A stretch of DNA of 64,000 bases from the NCBI RefSeq assembly GCF_008923205.2, contig NZ_WBMS02000004.1, positions 186,001-250,000 on the forward strand, given 5' to 3'. Each line of letters begins with the position of its first letter. Position 1 is the first letter of the stretch. A program made the translations under genes and the position numbers. Positions 7,503 through 16,644 of the stretch are shown here, piece by piece. This stretch comes from Actinomadura physcomitrii. Lineage in GTDB: Bacteria > Actinomycetota > Actinomycetes > Streptosporangiales > Streptosporangiaceae. Below the pieces are notes generated by a model. The model was given only the letters and a program-made list of their open reading frames with translations, was not told the DNA's origin and ran no database searches.

Positions 7503-10292
7503 GTGGCTTCCGGACGTCAACGCTTTTCGATCATCAGCGACGGCCTGCCGAGCCAGCTGCCGGACATCGACCCGGACGAGACCCGGGAGTGGCTGGAATC
7601 GCTGGACACGGTCATCAAGACCGAGGGCCGCGGCAGGGCCCGGTACGTGATGCTCCGCCTCCTGGAAAGGGCACGGGAACTGCAGGTCGGGGTCCCCGGG
7701 CTGCGGAGCACCGACTTCATCAACACGATCCCGCCGGAGTCGGAGCCCTGGTTCCCGGGCGACGAGCACGTCGAGCGGCGCATCCGCGCCTATATCCGGT
7801 GGAATGCGGCGATCATGGTGTCGCGGGCCAACCGCCCCGAGCTCGGCGTCGGCGGCCACATCGCCACCTACGCCTCGGCCGCGTCCCTCTACGAGGTCGG
7901 CTTCAACCACTTCTTCCGCGGCAAGGACCACGGCGAGTCCGGCGACCAGGTGTTCATCCAGGGCCACGCCGCCCCCGGCATCTACGCGCGCGCGTTTCTG
8001 GAAGGCCGGCTGCCGGAGGAGAAGCTCGACGGGTTCCGGCAGGAGCAGTCGCACCCCGGCGGCGGCCTGTCGTCCTACCCGCACCCGCGGCTGATGCCGG
8101 ACTTCTGGGAGTTCCCCACCGTCTCCATGGGCCTCACCGCGATCAACTCGGTGTACCAGGCGCGGTTCAACCGCTACCTGTACAACCGCAAGATCAAGGA
8201 CACCTCCCGCTCGCACGTGTGGGCGTTCCTCGGCGACGGCGAGATGGGCGAGCCGGAGTCGCTCGGCGCGATCGGCCTGGCCGCCCGCGAGGAGCTGGAC
8301 AACCTCACCTTCGTCGTCAACTGCAACCTGCAGCAGTTGGACGGCCCGGTCCGCGGCAACGGCAAGATCATCCAGGAGCTGGAGTCGTTCTTCCGCGGCG
8401 CCGGCTGGAACGTCATCAAGGTCATCTGGGGCCGCGACTGGGATCCGCTGCTCGCCCAGGACGTCGACGGCGTGCTGGTCAACCAGATGAACACCACCCC
8501 CGACGGGCAGTTCCAGACGTTCTCGGTGGAGACCGGCGACTACATCCGGGAGAAGTTCTTCGGCGCCGACCCCCGGCTGCGCAAGATCGTCCAGCATCTG
8601 TCGGACGACGAGCTGCGCAAGCTGTCGCGCGGCGGGCACGACTACCGCAAGGTGTACGCGGCGTTCAAGGCGGCCCGCGAGCACGTCGGCCAGCCGACGG
8701 TGATCCTCGCGCACACCATCAAGGGCTGGACGCTCGGCTCGGACTTCGAGGCCCGCAACGCCACCCACCAGATGAAGAAGCTGACCAAGGCGGAGCTGAA
8801 GGAGTTCCGCGACCGCCTGTACCTCGACATCCCGGACTCGGCGCTCGAGGCGCCGCTGCCGCCCTACTACCACCCGGGCGAGGACTCCGACGAGATCCAG
8901 TACATGCGCGAGCGCCGCGCCGCCCTCGGCGGGTTCCTGCCGAAGCGCGTCGTGCGCGCCAAGCCGCTGAAGCTGCCCGGCGACCCCGTCTACAGCGAGC
9001 TGAGCAAGGGTTCCGGCAAGCAGAACGTCGCGACGACCATGGCGTTCGTCCGGCTGCTCAAGGACCTGATCAAGGACGAGAACATCGGTGCCCGGTTCGT
9101 CCCGATCGCCCCGGACGAGTACCGGACGTTCGGCATGGACTCGCTGTTCCCCACGTCCAAGATCTACTCTCCGCACGGGCAGACCTACGACGCGGTGGAC
9201 CGCAAGCTCCTGCTGTCCTACAAGGAGTCCGAAAGCGGCCAGATGCTGCACGAGGGCATCAGCGAGGCCGGGTCGATGGCCTCGGCGATCGCCGCGGGCA
9301 CCGCGTACGCCACGCACGGCGAGCACATGATCCCCGTCTACATCTTCTACTCGATGTTCGGGTTCCAGCGGACCGGCGACCAGATGTGGGCGCTCGGCGA
9401 CCAGATGGGCCGCGGGTTCCTGCTCGGCGCCACCGCCGGCCGCACCACCCTCACCGGCGAGGGCCTGCAGCACGCCGACGGCCACTCCCCGCTGCTCGCC
9501 GCCGCGAACCCCGCGTGCGTCCACTACGACCCGACCTGGGCGTTCGAGCTGGCCCACATCACCAAGGACGCGCTGCGCCGCATGTACGGCTCGTCCGAGG
9601 AGCACCCGCAGGGCGAGAACGTCTACTACTACCTGACCGTCTACAACGAGCCCTACCAGCAGCCCGCCGAGCCCGAGGGCCTCGACGTCGACGGCCTGCT
9701 CAAGGGCCTGTACCGGTTCCGCGAGGCGCCGGAGGTGTCCACGGGCAACGGGCAGCCGCCCCGGGCGCAGATCCTCGCGTCCGGCGTCGGCGGCCGGTGG
9801 GCCCTGGAGGCCCAGCGGATGCTCGCCGAGGACTGGGGCGTCGCCGCCGACGTCTGGTCCGCCACGTCGTGGAACGAGCTGGCCCGCGAGGCCCGCGAGT
9901 GCGACGAGCAGAACCTGCTGAACCCGGAGGCGGACCAGCGCGTCCCGTACGTCACCCGGACGCTCGACAACGTCGCCGGGCCGATCGTCGCGGTGTCGGA
10001 CTTCATGCGCGCCGTCCCCGACCAGATCGCGCCGTGGGTGCACGGCGACTTCACCTCGCTCGGCACCGACGGGTTCGGGTTCTCCGACACCCGCGCCGCC
10101 GCCCGCCGGTTCTTCCACGTGGACGCCGCGTCGATCGTCCTCGCGGTGCTCACCCGGCTCGCCCGGCACGGCGAGGTCAAGCCGGAGACGCTGCCCGAGG
10201 CGATCCGCCGCTACCGGCTGGACGCGCAGGTCAGCGACGTCTTCGCCGGCGGCGTCGGCAGCGCCGAGAGCAACACCGGCGGCGAGAGCTGA
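7503..10292 (+). CDS. aceE: Pyruvate dehydrogenase E1 component, homodimeric type
   Basis: 929 residues, full length for the family. Blocks include [20 protein letters not shown], the ThDP-binding region [12 protein letters not shown] through [16 protein letters not shown] (GDG...NN-like motif), TIKGWTLG, and the transketolase-like pyrimidine domain with [17 protein letters not shown] and [16 protein letters not shown]. It decarboxylates pyruvate and acetylates lipoyl-E2 in the cytosolic PDH complex. E2 and E3 genes are not here. GTG 7503 follows an AGAGGGG site. Confidence 0.97.
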   Translation: MASGRQRFSIISDGLPSQLPDIDPDETREWLESLDTVIKTEGRGRARYVMLRLLERARELQVGVPGLRSTDFINTIPPESEPWFPGDEHVERRIRAYIRWNAAIMVSRANRPELGVGGHIATYASAASLYEVGFNHFFRGKDHGESGDQVFIQGHAAPGIYARAFLEGRLPEEKLDGFRQEQSHPGGGLSSYPHPRLMPDFWEFPTVSMGLTAINSVYQARFNRYLYNRKIKDTSRSHVWAFLGDGEMGEPESLGAIGLAAREELDNLTFVVNCNLQQLDGPVRGNGKIIQELESFFRGAGWNVIKVIWGRDWDPLLAQDVDGVLVNQMNTTPDGQFQTFSVETGDYIREKFFGADPRLRKIVQHLSDDELRKLSRGGHDYRKVYAAFKAAREHVGQPTVILAHTIKGWTLGSDFEARNATHQMKKLTKAELKEFRDRLYLDIPDSALEAPLPPYYHPGEDSDEIQYMRERRAALGGFLPKRVVRAKPLKLPGDPVYSELSKGSGKQNVATTMAFVRLLKDLIKDENIGARFVPIAPDEYRTFGMDSLFPTSKIYSPHGQTYDAVDRKLLLSYKESESGQMLHEGISEAGSMASAIAAGTAYATHGEHMIPVYIFYSMFGFQRTGDQMWALGDQMGRGFLLGATAGRTTLTGEGLQHADGHSPLLAAANPACVHYDPTWAFELAHITKDALRRMYGSSEEHPQGENVYYYLTVYNEPYQQPAEPEGLDVDGLLKGLYRFREAPEVSTGNGQPPRAQILASGVGGRWALEAQRMLAEDWGVAADVWSATSWNELAREARECDEQNLLNPEADQRVPYVTRTLDNVAGPIVAVSDFMRAVPDQIAPWVHGDFTSLGTDGFGFSDTRAAARRFFHVDAASIVLAVLTRLARHGEVKPETLPEAIRRYRLDAQVSDVFAGGVGSAESNTGGES

Positions 10293-10332
10293 CACCCGGC
10301 CATCGCGGAGGTGTAGGCCGCGATGACCCGCG

Positions 10333-10365
10333 AAGGGCCCCGAGGATCATCCTCGGGGCCCTTTT
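10333..10365 (+). terminator. Rho-independent terminator after aceE
   Basis: A 13-bp G+C-rich stem (AAGGGCCCCGAGG / CCTCGGGGCCCTT) with a 5-nt loop is followed by TTTT at 10362-10365. It lies 40 nt after the aceE stop and just before the convergent VOC gene, so it may serve both. Confidence 0.85.
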
Positions 10366-10376
10366 CGTACGCCGGG

Positions 10377-10751
10377 TCAGGACGCCGGCGGGGTGAACAC
10401 GCCGAACCGGTTGCCGGACGGGTCCTGCAGGTGCGCGAACCGCAGCCCATCGGGCGTCGTCACCGTGGGGACGGCGACACCGCCCCCGTGCTTCTCCGCC
10501 TCCGCGCACGCGGCGTCCACGTCCTCGACGAGGACGAAGAAGACCGCGTGGTTCTGCGACGCGTCGGGCACACGGGCGAGGCCGCCGCTCGGCTGCTCGG
10601 CGCCCTCGTAGCCGACCAGGTCGTAGCCCTGGCTGTCCGAGTCGGACGCGAACTTCCACCCGAACATGTCGCCGTAGAAGCGGCGGGCCTCCTCCGGCGC
10701 GTCGGTGCCGACCTGGAACCACGCCACGGTGTTGTATGCGGGAACGCCCAT
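10377..10751 (-). CDS. VOC (glyoxalase/bleomycin-resistance fold) family protein
   Basis: 124 residues forming one full pair of beta-alpha-beta-beta-beta modules: NTVAWFQVGTDAPEEARRFY, FGWKF, then HAVFFVLVEDVDAACAEAEK and FAHLQDPSGNRFGVF. Metal ligands are not certain, so a specific enzyme cannot be named. The start is ATG 10749-10751 with AGGAGGAG five bases upstream. It is transcribed toward aceE. Confidence 0.88.
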   Translation of the reverse strand: MGVPAYNTVAWFQVGTDAPEEARRFYGDMFGWKFASDSDSQGYDLVGYEGAEQPSGGLARVPDASQNHAVFFVLVEDVDAACAEAEKHGGGVAVPTVTTPDGLRFAHLQDPSGNRFGVFTPPAS

Positions 10752-10772
10752 CGTTCTCCTCCTTCGAACGCT

Positions 10773-11393
10773 GTGGACATCAGCGTCGAGGAGCCCCGCG
10801 ACAGCCCCCTGTCGGAGTTTCCGAAGAAGATCGGGCCGCCCGGACGGAACTCCGCCCACACCACCGGACGGTCCGTCTGGAGTTTCCCCCCGGGCGCGTG
10901 GCTCACGCCGCCCGCGGCGTCCGGCGGACGTGTCGTCGTCTGCAACATGCGCTACCTGTACGGGCTCGATGCCGCCACCGGCAAGCAGGTGTGGCGCGCG
11001 GGAGGCGGCGGGAACCTGTTCCTCGGAGTGCCGGCGATCACCGATGACACCGCTTGTGCCGTGGACGCTGGAGGAGCGACGCCGTGCCCGGGACGCAGAA
11101 CGCGGCCGTGTCCTCCGGCGGGCTGCTGTACGTCGCGGGCGGCGGCGAGCATTCCGGTGCCGTCGCCGTCGACGCCGCGACCGGCCGGACCCGCTGGCAG
11201 GCGCCCGTCCCCGATCCGAACGGGACCCTCAAGGCCTCTCCCGCCGTCGCCGGCGGGGCGGTGTCCCTCACCGTCGACGGCAAGCTCGTCAACCTCGAGG
11301 CCGCGACCGGGAAGCCGCGCTGGACGGCGGTCATCAACAACTCCAACGACGGTGGCGTTCCCCTTTCGGGCGCCGCCGAAGGCCACGACCTTC
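10773..11393 (+). pseudogene. Broken PQQ-binding-like beta-propeller gene
   Basis: Two blades are readable in different frames. Frame 1 from a GTG at 10773 gives GRVVVCNMRYLYGLDAATGK then QVWRAGGGG up to about 11075. From about 11085 the reading moves to another frame: SGGLLYVAGGGE, GAVAVDAATGRTRW, GKLVNLEAATGKPRWTAV. The repeated G-L-D/V-D-A-A-T-G-K-x-x-W signature is the PQQ/YWTD-like blade found in the extracellular part of actinobacterial Ser/Thr kinases and in quinoproteins. No kinase or signal peptide precedes it, and it ends at hairpin B. It is a remnant with at least one frameshift. Confidence 0.7.
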
Positions 11394-11459
11394 CCGTTGA
11401 ATTGTGGCGTGTCGTGGTTCTGACGGCTGCCATAACCACGACACGCCACAACTCAACGG
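11394..11459. terminator. Long intergenic hairpin B (dispersed family)
   Basis: Arms of 26 nt (11394-11419 and 11434-11459) pair with one mismatch around a 14-nt loop. The arm carries CCGTTGAATTG then TGGCGTGTCGTGGTT. The inner 20 positions are homologous to hairpin A, and the outer CCGTTGAGTTG (read from the right arm) is identical to the outer arms of the repeat at 18532-18611. It separates the PQQ remnant from the convergent WYL gene. Confidence 0.75.
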
Positions 11460-11496
11460 TGGGGACGGTCGTGGTAGGCCTCGCCGGTGAACCCGC

Positions 11497-12204
11497 TCAG
11501 ACGAACTCGAGAGGGCGGACGACGTAGTCGGACGGGACGTCCTCGTGCATGGCCTCGACGAGCCGTTCGGGGGCGGTCTCCTCCAGGAGGACGGCGCGGC
11601 GGACGCGGTCGGTGCGGAAGATGCGGCGGCCGCCGCGCTTGCGGCACCAGGCGGTCAGGTACCAGCCCTTGCTCGACGCGGTGAACGAGACGGGCTCGAC
11701 GTCGCGGACGGTCTCGGTGCCCGCGCGGTCGATGTAGGTGAGGCGGACGACCCGGCGGCTCAGGACGGCCTCTTCCAGCATGGCGGGCACGGACGCCGGG
11801 TCGTCGTCCCCGGCGGGGATCAGGAAGCGGACGCGGTCGGCGAGTTCGCGCGCGGCGGCGCCGTCGTTCGCCGACATCGCCGTGACGATCTTGTGCAGGG
11901 CCGTGCGGGCGGACCGGGAGTACGGCGAGCCGCCGGCGCGGGCGAGGGTGATCGCTACGGCGACGGCCTCGGCGGGGGTGAAGTTCAGCGGCGGCAGGGT
12001 GCGGCTCTTGTCGAGGGTGTAGCCGCCGCCCCGGCCGACGTCGGCGTAGATCGGCACGCCGGCCTGCTGGAGCGCGCCGATGTCGCGCTCGATCGTGCGG
12101 GCGCTCACCTCGTACCGCGCGGCCAGCTCGCGGGCGCTGACCCGGCGCGGCGCGCAGGCCCGTAGCTCCTCAACCAGGGCGTAGAGACGGTCGGTGCGGT
12201 TCAC
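11497..12204 (-). CDS. YafY-type HTH-WYL transcriptional regulator
   Basis: 235 residues. An N-terminal HTH_11 winged helix (RVSARELAARYEVSARTIER, about 20-60) is followed by a WYL-type sensor domain with RRVVRLTYIDRAGTETVRDV and GWYLTAWC, ending RIFRTDRVRRAVLLEE. WYL proteins bind nucleic acid or small ligands and commonly act as repressors. Divergent orientation to the ABC exporter gene could mean cross-regulation, but that operon has its own MerR gene. Start ATG 12204. Confidence 0.88.
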   Translation of the reverse strand: MNRTDRLYALVEELRACAPRRVSARELAARYEVSARTIERDIGALQQAGVPIYADVGRGGGYTLDKSRTLPPLNFTPAEAVAVAITLARAGGSPYSRSARTALHKIVTAMSANDGAAARELADRVRFLIPAGDDDPASVPAMLEEAVLSRRVVRLTYIDRAGTETVRDVEPVSFTASSKGWYLTAWCRKRGGRRIFRTDRVRRAVLLEETAPERLVEAMHEDVPSDYVVRPLEFV

Positions 12205-12247
12205 GCGGCGACCGTACGCGCCGCCTCCGACATTCTCCCGAGCGGCC

Positions 12248-12279
12248 TTGACCCTGACGCAGCGTCAACCCTTCAGGCT
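12248..12279 (+). promoter_or_regulatory. MerR-type operator/promoter before the ABC exporter
   Basis: A near-perfect dyad TTGACCCTG-ACG-CAGCGTCAA (12248-12268) overlaps a TTGACC -35 element. A CAGGCT -10-like hexamer lies at 12274-12279, so the spacer is about 20 bp, longer than the usual 17, as MerR-family promoters require. Transcription would begin at or next to ATG 12287, so the message is probably leaderless. The MerR gene at 13894 is the obvious ligand-responsive activator. Confidence 0.65.
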
Positions 12280-12286
12280 GGCCGCC

Positions 12287-13078
12287 ATGACGACCGATCA
12301 GGTCCAGGCGCCCGCGATCTACGTGCGGGGCCTGGAGAAGTCCTACAAGGAGCTGCGCGTGCTGCGCGGCGTCGACCTCGATGTGGAGCGCGGCGGCGTC
12401 GTCGCCCTGCTCGGCTCGAACGGGGCGGGCAAGACCACGCTGGTGAGGATCCTGTCGACGCTGCTCGGCGCCGACGCGGGGGCGGCCCGGGTCAACGGGT
12501 TCGACGTCGCGACGCAGGCCGCCGACGTGCGCGCGTCCATCAGCCTCACCGGGCAGTTCGCGGCAGTCGACGGGATGCTCAGCGGCCGGGAGAACCTCGT
12601 CCTGGTCGCGAGGCTCAGGCATCTCAAGGACCCGGGCGGGATCGCCGACGGCCTGCTGAGGCGGTTCTCGCTGACCGAGGCGGGCGGCCGGCGGGCGGCG
12701 ACGTACTCCGGCGGCATGCGCCGCCGGCTGGACATCGCGATGAGCCTCATCGGCGACCCGCCCGTCGTCTTCCTCGACGAGCCGACGACCGGGCTGGACC
12801 CGAAGGCGCGCATCGAAGTGTGGCAGGCCGTCAAGGAGCTCGCCGCGGGCGGCACGACCGTGCTGCTCACCACCCAGCACCTGGACGAGGCCGAGCAGCT
12901 CGCCGACCGGATCGCGATCCTGCACCAGGGCCGGATCGTCGTCGAGGACACCTTGGACGGGCTCCGGCGGCTGCTGCCGCCCGCCAAGGTCGAGTACGTC
13001 GAGAAGCAGCCGTCTCTCGAAGAGATCTTCTTCGCGGTCGTCGGCGACGACGCCGCGACCCTGTCGGGCAAGGAGTAG
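12287..13078 (+). CDS. ABC transporter ATP-binding protein, DrrA-like
   Basis: 263 residues. It carries Walker A GSNGAGKTT, signature TYSGGMRRRLDIAMSLIG, Walker B VVFLDEPTTGLDP and an H-loop in TTQHLDEAEQ. A C-terminal extension (VEYVEKQPSLEEIFFAVVGD) is typical of the DrrA/CcmA drug-exporter class. It should power the permease encoded 9 nt downstream. ATG 12287 has no ribosome site, in line with a leaderless message. Confidence 0.92.
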   Translation: MTTDQVQAPAIYVRGLEKSYKELRVLRGVDLDVERGGVVALLGSNGAGKTTLVRILSTLLGADAGAARVNGFDVATQAADVRASISLTGQFAAVDGMLSGRENLVLVARLRHLKDPGGIADGLLRRFSLTEAGGRRAATYSGGMRRRLDIAMSLIGDPPVVFLDEPTTGLDPKARIEVWQAVKELAAGGTTVLLTTQHLDEAEQLADRIAILHQGRIVVEDTLDGLRRLLPPAKVEYVEKQPSLEEIFFAVVGDDAATLSGKE

Positions 13079-13087
13079 GGAGCAGCG

Positions 13088-13849
13088 ATGGCCACGCATT
13101 TCCTGGGCGACACCGCCGTCCTCACCGGACGGACCATGCGGCACGTCACGCGCAGCCTGGACACCATCATCACGACGGCTATCACACCGATCGCCATCAT
13201 GCTGCTGTTCGTCTACGTGTTCGGCGGCGCGATCGACACCGGAACGGGCTCGTACGTGGACTACATGCTGCCCGGCATCCTGCTCATCACCATCGCGTCG
13301 GGCATCGCCTACACCGCGATCCGGCTCTTCACGGACATGCAGAGCGGGATCTTCGAGCGGTTCCAGTCCATGCCGATCGCCCGGTCGGGCGTGCTGTGGG
13401 CGCACGTGCTGACCTCGCTCGCCGCCAACGCGGTCTCGGTCGCGGCCGTCATCGGCGTCGCGCTGCTCATGGGCTTCCGCTCGGGCGCGGGCGTGGGGGC
13501 ATGGCTCGCGGTCGCCGGCGTCCTCGTCCTGTTCACCCTCGCGCTGACCTGGATCGCCGTCATCCCCGGCCTCACCGCGAAGAGCGCGGACGGGGCGGGC
13601 GCGTTCTCCTACCCGCTCATCTTCCTGCCGTTCATCAGCTCGGCCTTCGTGCCCACCGCCACCATGCCCGGCCCGGTGCGCGCGTTCGCCCGGCACCAGC
13701 CGGTGACCTCCATCGTCGACACGATCCGCGCCCTGCTCACGCAGCGGCCGGTCGGCTCCGGGCTGTGGACCGCGCTCGCCTGGTGCGTCGGCGTCCTCGC
13801 CGTCGCCTATGCCTTCGCCGTCATCTCCTACCGGCGCAAGATCTCCTGA
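13088..13849 (+). CDS. ABC-2 type exporter permease (DrrB-like)
   Basis: 253 residues with about six membrane segments, e.g. ITPIAIMLLFVYVFGGAI, VDYMLPGILLITIASGIAYT, LAVAGVLVLFTLALTWIAVI and TALAWCVGVLAVAYAFAVIS. The conserved FRSGAGVGAWLA and LIFLPFISSAFVP blocks are those of DrrB-type ABC-2 permeases. It follows the ATPase gene with GGAGCAGCG before ATG 13088. Together they should export a hydrophobic compound; the substrate is unknown. Confidence 0.92.
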   Translation: MATHFLGDTAVLTGRTMRHVTRSLDTIITTAITPIAIMLLFVYVFGGAIDTGTGSYVDYMLPGILLITIASGIAYTAIRLFTDMQSGIFERFQSMPIARSGVLWAHVLTSLAANAVSVAAVIGVALLMGFRSGAGVGAWLAVAGVLVLFTLALTWIAVIPGLTAKSADGAGAFSYPLIFLPFISSAFVPTATMPGPVRAFARHQPVTSIVDTIRALLTQRPVGSGLWTALAWCVGVLAVAYAFAVISYRRKIS

Positions 13850-13893
13850 GCCGGCGCCCGCCGGACCCGGCCGAACCACGGCAGGATCAGAGC

Positions 13894-14706
13894 ATGCTCA
13901 CGATCGGTCAACTGGCCGCGTACGCCGGCGTGACGGTGCGCGCGGTACGGCACTACCACCAGATCGGGCTCCTCCCCGAGCCGGAGCGGGACGCGTCGGG
14001 GTACCGGCGGTACGGCGCGACGGCGGTCGTGTCCCTCATCAAGATCCGCACCCTGGCCGATGCGGGCGTGCCGCTGTCGCGGATCGGCGGCATGCTCGAG
14101 GCCGACGCCGCGTCGTTCGCCGAGGGCGTCCGGCGGATCGACGACCGCCTGCGCGCGGAGATCGCGCGGCTGGAGAGCAGCCGCGAGCAGATCGCGCGGC
14201 TCGCCTCCGGAGACGGCCTGGTGCTCCCGCCGGAGATCGTCTCCTATCTCGACCGGCTGCGGGGGCTCGGGGTGTCGGAGCGGATCGTGGAGGGCGAGCG
14301 GGACGGGTGGATCCTCGTCTCGGCCCGCTGGCCCGACCGCGTCCGCGCGTTCATGCCCGGGAAGTTCGCGCAGCTGGAGGATCCGCGCGTCGTCCGGCTC
14401 TACCGGGTGCTGTCGGAGATCATTGAGGGCGGCCCGGACGACGACCGGCTGCTGGTGGAGGCCGCCGACATCATGGCCGGCCTGTTCGAGCAGGCGTACG
14501 CCGACGGCCAGACCGAGTTCGGCGGGACGGTCCACGACCACCAGCCGTTCGACCTGCTGGAGTCGCTCGCGCTCGAGGCCGATCCGCGTGCGGAGCGGAT
14601 GGTGGAGCTGATGCGCGAGCGCGGCTGGAACGGCTGGACCCGGATGGAGCGGCTGCCGAGGCGTCCCTCCCGGCCGGACGGGCCGGCACCGAAGCGTCCC
14701 GGCTGA
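13894..14706 (+). CDS. MerR-family transcriptional regulator
   Basis: 270 residues. A MerR HTH (MLTIGQLAAYAGVTVRAVRH then YHQIGLLPEPERDASGYRRY) is followed by a coiled coil (RRIDDRLRAEIARLESSREQ) and an effector part resembling TipAS-like domains (FEQAYADGQTEFGG). It is third in the exporter operon, 44 nt after the permease, and its expected binding site lies at 12248-12268, giving a self-activating drug-efflux circuit. The 3' end abuts the convergent hydrolase gene, 4 bases apart. Confidence 0.92.
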   Translation: MLTIGQLAAYAGVTVRAVRHYHQIGLLPEPERDASGYRRYGATAVVSLIKIRTLADAGVPLSRIGGMLEADAASFAEGVRRIDDRLRAEIARLESSREQIARLASGDGLVLPPEIVSYLDRLRGLGVSERIVEGERDGWILVSARWPDRVRAFMPGKFAQLEDPRVVRLYRVLSEIIEGGPDDDRLLVEAADIMAGLFEQAYADGQTEFGGTVHDHQPFDLLESLALEADPRAERMVELMRERGWNGWTRMERLPRRPSRPDGPAPKRPG

Positions 14707-14710
14707 CCCG

Positions 14711-15667
14711 CTACAGGTCGCGGAGGAAGGCGAGCAGGGCGTCGTTGACCTCGGCGGGGCGTTCCTGCTGCACCCAGTGACCGCAGTCGGGCAGGACGAC
14801 GGTGGTCCGCAGGTTCGGCACGAAGTCGACCATTCGGTCGAGCGCTCTGCGGGCGTTGGGGAACGCGAGGACGGCGTCGCGGTCCCCGGCGATGAAGAGC
14901 GCGGGCGGGCTGATCGGGGCGCGGTGCCAGGCGGCGGTGAGCTCCCAGTTGCGGTCGAGGTTGCGGTACCAGTTGACCGGCCCCGTGAAACCGCTCTCGG
15001 CGTACTCGGCGACGTACGTCGCGACGTCGTCCTCGCTGAGCCAGTCCGGGAGCTCGGCGGGCTCGGGGGTGATGTCGAGCATCCCGCCGCCCGCCGGGAC
15101 GATCGGCGCCTGCGCCGGTCCCTGCCCGGACGCGGCGTACAGCGTCCGCCGGAACGTTTCGGCGGGGTCGCGCTCGAACTCGGCCTCCGGTACGCCCGGC
15201 TGCTGGTAGTAGACCATGTAGAAGCCCTCGCCGATCGTCTCCCGCATGGTCTGGACGGGCGGGCGGGAGCCGCGCGGCCGGTGCGGGACCGACATCCCGA
15301 CGACGCCGCGGACCTTGTCGGGGCGCATCTGCGCGGTGTGCCAGGCGACGGGCGCGCCCCAGTCGTGCCCGACCACGACGGCGCGCTCGCCGCCCAGCGC
15401 CTCGATCAGCCCGACGGCGTCGCCGACCAGGTGCAGGATCGAGTAGGAGGCGGGGTCGGCCGGGCCTCCGGTGCGGGCATAGCCGCGCTGGTCGGGCGCC
15501 ACGGCGTGGAAGCCGGCGTCCGCGAGGGCGGTGAGCTGGTGGCGCCAGGAGTACCAGCATTCGGGGAAGCCGTGCAGGAGCAGGACGAGCGGGCCCTCGC
15601 CCGCCTCGGCGACGTGCATCCGCAGGCCGCTCTGCGAGTCGACGAAACGATGCGTGATCTCGGTCAT
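14711..15667 (-). CDS. Alpha/beta hydrolase, epoxide-hydrolase type
   Basis: 318 residues. The oxyanion motif LLHGFPECWYSWRHQ, the nucleophile elbow VVGHDWGAPVAW (Asp102), an acid in FIAGDRDAVL and the terminal His in CGHWVQQERP complete an Asp-His-acid triad. Asp rather than Ser, with HGFPE, indicates soluble epoxide hydrolases or related haloalkane dehalogenases; epoxide hydrolase is more likely. A cap domain spans about 135-230. Single gene, cytosolic. Confidence 0.88.
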   Translation of the reverse strand: MTEITHRFVDSQSGLRMHVAEAGEGPLVLLLHGFPECWYSWRHQLTALADAGFHAVAPDQRGYARTGGPADPASYSILHLVGDAVGLIEALGGERAVVVGHDWGAPVAWHTAQMRPDKVRGVVGMSVPHRPRGSRPPVQTMRETIGEGFYMVYYQQPGVPEAEFERDPAETFRRTLYAASGQGPAQAPIVPAGGGMLDITPEPAELPDWLSEDDVATYVAEYAESGFTGPVNWYRNLDRNWELTAAWHRAPISPPALFIAGDRDAVLAFPNARRALDRMVDFVPNLRTTVVLPDCGHWVQQERPAEVNDALLAFLRDL

Positions 15668-15813
15668 CGGAGCCCTCTCGCCCGTCAGCGGATGCCGGGC
15701 CCAACGCTAACCCCCAGCAAGATCGATGACCATCGCGGACCCGGCGCGAGACCGGCACGCCGGGCTGCTGTAAGGGCCGTCCATACGGATCGCCGTGGGA
15801 TTGTGTGCCGGGG

Positions 15814-15847
15814 CCACATGGGACCCCGTGGCGGCGCTTCGTAGGTT
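15814..15847 (+). promoter_or_regulatory. Putative activator box and -10 of the SDR/PucR operon
   Basis: TAGGTT (15842-15847) is a good TAnnnT -10 hexamer, only six bases before ATG 15854, so the transcript is probably leaderless. There is no obvious -35. A CCACAT box at 15814-15819 sits where an activator would bind. CCCACAT is repeated in the livG upstream region (23265, 23296, and inverted at 23347), which suggests one shared regulator, possibly the PucR protein encoded downstream. Confidence 0.45.
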
Positions 15848-15853
15848 CTGCGC

Positions 15854-16642
15854 ATGACGAGCGTGACACCCCGGCCCGCCGCCTGGACGTCCGAGGCGCT
15901 GGACCTGTCGGGGAAACGGGCCCTGGTCACCGGCGGCGCGAGCGGCATCGGCCGCGCCTGTGCCCGGCTGCTGGCCGGGGCGGGCGCCCGCGTGGTGGTG
16001 GCGGACGTGGACGGCGACGCGGCGCGCGCGGCGGCGGACGAGATCGGCGGGATCCCCCTGCTCGCCGACCTGTCCGACATGGACGCGCTGGACGGCATCG
16101 CCGCGGACGTCGACGTCCTGGTCAACAACGCGGGCGTCCAGCATGTGGCGCCGGTCCACGAGTTCCCGCCGGAGGTGTTCGCGCGGATCCAGCGGCTGAT
16201 GGTGGAGGCGCCGTTCCGGCTCGTCCGGGAGGCGCTCCCCGGCATGTACGAGCGGGGCTGGGGGCGGGTCGTCAACATCTCGTCCGTGCACGGGCTGCGG
16301 GCCTCGCCGTACAAGGCGGCCTATGTGACGGCCAAGCACGGGCTGGAAGGGCTGTCGAAGGTGATCGCGCTGGAAGGGGCCCCGCACGGGGTGACGTCCA
16401 ACTGCGTCAACCCGTCCTATGTGCGCACCCCTCTGGTGGAGGGCCAGATAGCCGACCAGGCGCGCGCGCACGGCATGGCCCCGGACGAGGTCGTCGAGCG
16501 CGTCATGCTGGAGCACGCGGCGGTGAAGCGGCTGATCGAGCCGGAGGAGGTGGCCTCGCTGGTCGGCTACCTGTGCTCCCCCGCCGCGTCGATGGTGACC
16601 GGAGCGTCCCTCGCACTCGACGGCGGCTGGACGGCGCATTGA
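15854..16642 (+). CDS. SDR oxidoreductase, 3-hydroxybutyrate dehydrogenase-like
   Basis: 262 residues. TGGASGIGRACARLLAGAGA (cofactor loop) is followed by VADVDGD, an Asp after beta-2 that favours NAD. VLVNNAGVQHVAP, NISSVHGLRASPYKAAYVTA with catalytic Ser, YVTAK with Tyr/Lys, and NCVNPSYVRTPLVEGQI complete the domain. The NAGVQHVAP and YVRTPLVE features are typical of D-3-hydroxybutyrate dehydrogenases, which oxidise 3-hydroxybutyrate to acetoacetate. The regulator gene starts 2 nt after its stop. Confidence 0.85.
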   Translation: MTSVTPRPAAWTSEALDLSGKRALVTGGASGIGRACARLLAGAGARVVVADVDGDAARAAADEIGGIPLLADLSDMDALDGIAADVDVLVNNAGVQHVAPVHEFPPEVFARIQRLMVEAPFRLVREALPGMYERGWGRVVNISSVHGLRASPYKAAYVTAKHGLEGLSKVIALEGAPHGVTSNCVNPSYVRTPLVEGQIADQARAHGMAPDEVVERVMLEHAAVKRLIEPEEVASLVGYLCSPAASMVTGASLALDGGWTAH

Positions 16643-16644
16643 CA

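Noticed and set aside
7077-10295. Open frame of more than 1000 codons antisense to aceE, and similar long frames opposite other genes (e.g. 41669-44998, 28884-32513)
   Set aside because: In DNA with very high G+C at third positions, the antisense and shifted frames lack stops. Their translations are Arg/Ala/Gly/Val-rich, contain no family motifs, and overlap clearly conserved genes.
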